A stretch of 64,000 nucleotides of DNA from Flavobacterium arcticum. Lineage in GTDB: Bacteria > Bacteroidota > Bacteroidia > Flavobacteriales > Flavobacteriaceae. Both the position numbers and the translations under genes were made by a program. Below are positions 63,918-64,000 of the stretch, one piece after another. The stretch is from NCBI RefSeq assembly GCF_003344925.1, contig NZ_CP031188.1, positions 2,277,001-2,341,000 on the forward strand, read 5' to 3'. The notes under the pieces are model-generated. The model was not told where the DNA came from. It saw nothing but the letters and a program-made list of their open reading frames with translations, and searched no databases. Numbering within the stretch: position 1 is the first letter of the stretch; each line of letters opens with the position of its first letter.

Positions 63918-64000
63918 AACTATAGTTTTAAAATTGTTTACATTAAACCTCTTCCGGTTTTTATTAATTTATTATTGGTTTGATAATCCTTAATTAAGTT

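Noticed and set aside
1..64000. tRNA, rRNA, CRISPR arrays, insertion sequences and integrase genes
   Set aside because: I looked for cloverleaf TTCGA arms, regular repeats with spacers, transposase motifs and terminal inverted repeats and saw none.

Overview
This AT-rich window looks like a chromosomal segment from the family Flavobacteriaceae (phylum Bacteroidota), probably Flavobacterium or a close relative. The evidence is lineage-typical gene forms: a fused LpxC-FabZ enzyme, PorX (response regulator plus PglZ domain, type IX secretion), BatA, DUF4834 and YfhO-type proteins. Repeated TAnnTTTG promoter boxes, the -7 element of the Bacteroidota primary sigma factor, point the same way. About 67 genes fill nearly the whole window. 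I see no rRNA, tRNA, insertion sequence, integrase or CRISPR array.

Layout: 1-1.9 kb holds a lone PAS protein, an exported unknown and a hypoxanthine-type DNA glycosylase. 1.9-9.5 kb is a long minus-strand block: sucD, an NTF2-like protein, an LpxD paralogue, efp, lpxA, lpxC-fabZ, lpxD and an HD phosphohydrolase, dominated by lipid A synthesis. 9.7-13.9 kb runs forward with porX, tsaE, an alanine dehydrogenase-like gene and a TauE/SafE permease. 13.8-17.9 kb has a cation/proton antiporter, a DEAD-box helicase and a beta-propeller lactonase. 18-22.2 kb is one forward operon: BatA-domain protein, a dihydroorotase-like protein that lacks the metal ligands, a small membrane protein and a carboxylesterase.

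22-31.8 kb mixes lipoproteins, an MBL hydrolase, a large conserved cytosolic protein, a thrombospondin-type-3 lipoprotein with a four-helix membrane partner (flanked by two identical terminators), bcp, nth, a 47-residue small protein, an ECF sigma factor, a DUF2167 membrane protein, a YdeI-like protein and a PD-(D/E)xK protein. 31.9-37.2 kb has uvrA followed by four small single genes. 37.2-37.45 kb contains what looks like an unannotated small RNA behind a near-perfect sigma-54 promoter. 37.4-45.2 kb carries a glycosyltransferase, a YfhO-type membrane protein, an outer-membrane protein, a GNAT protein and an alpha-oxoamine synthase for sphingolipid or sulfonolipid synthesis.

45.4-50.6 kb has a small-membrane-protein/rdgB operon, a CsdA-type helicase, a carboxypeptidase-regulatory-domain protein and trmH. 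50.7-52.6 kb is the most accessory-looking part: a frameshifted CobB-type sirtuin next to a protein with a C-terminal TIR-like (CAP12-type) domain, a possible NAD-targeting effector. 52.7-64 kb returns to housekeeping: purB, kefF-kefB-like, guaB, HMG-CoA lyase, pyrD, an HD protein, pepT, a YdeI-like protein, yajC and a DUF1573 lipoprotein.

Most of the window is ordinary core genome. The best candidates for something undescribed are the sigma-54-driven small RNA (about 37302-37422), the TIR-like protein, the metal-ligand-free dihydroorotase homologue and the lipoprotein/membrane pair at 25.7-27.1 kb. All functional calls are by eye from sequence motifs and family knowledge; no database search was run.
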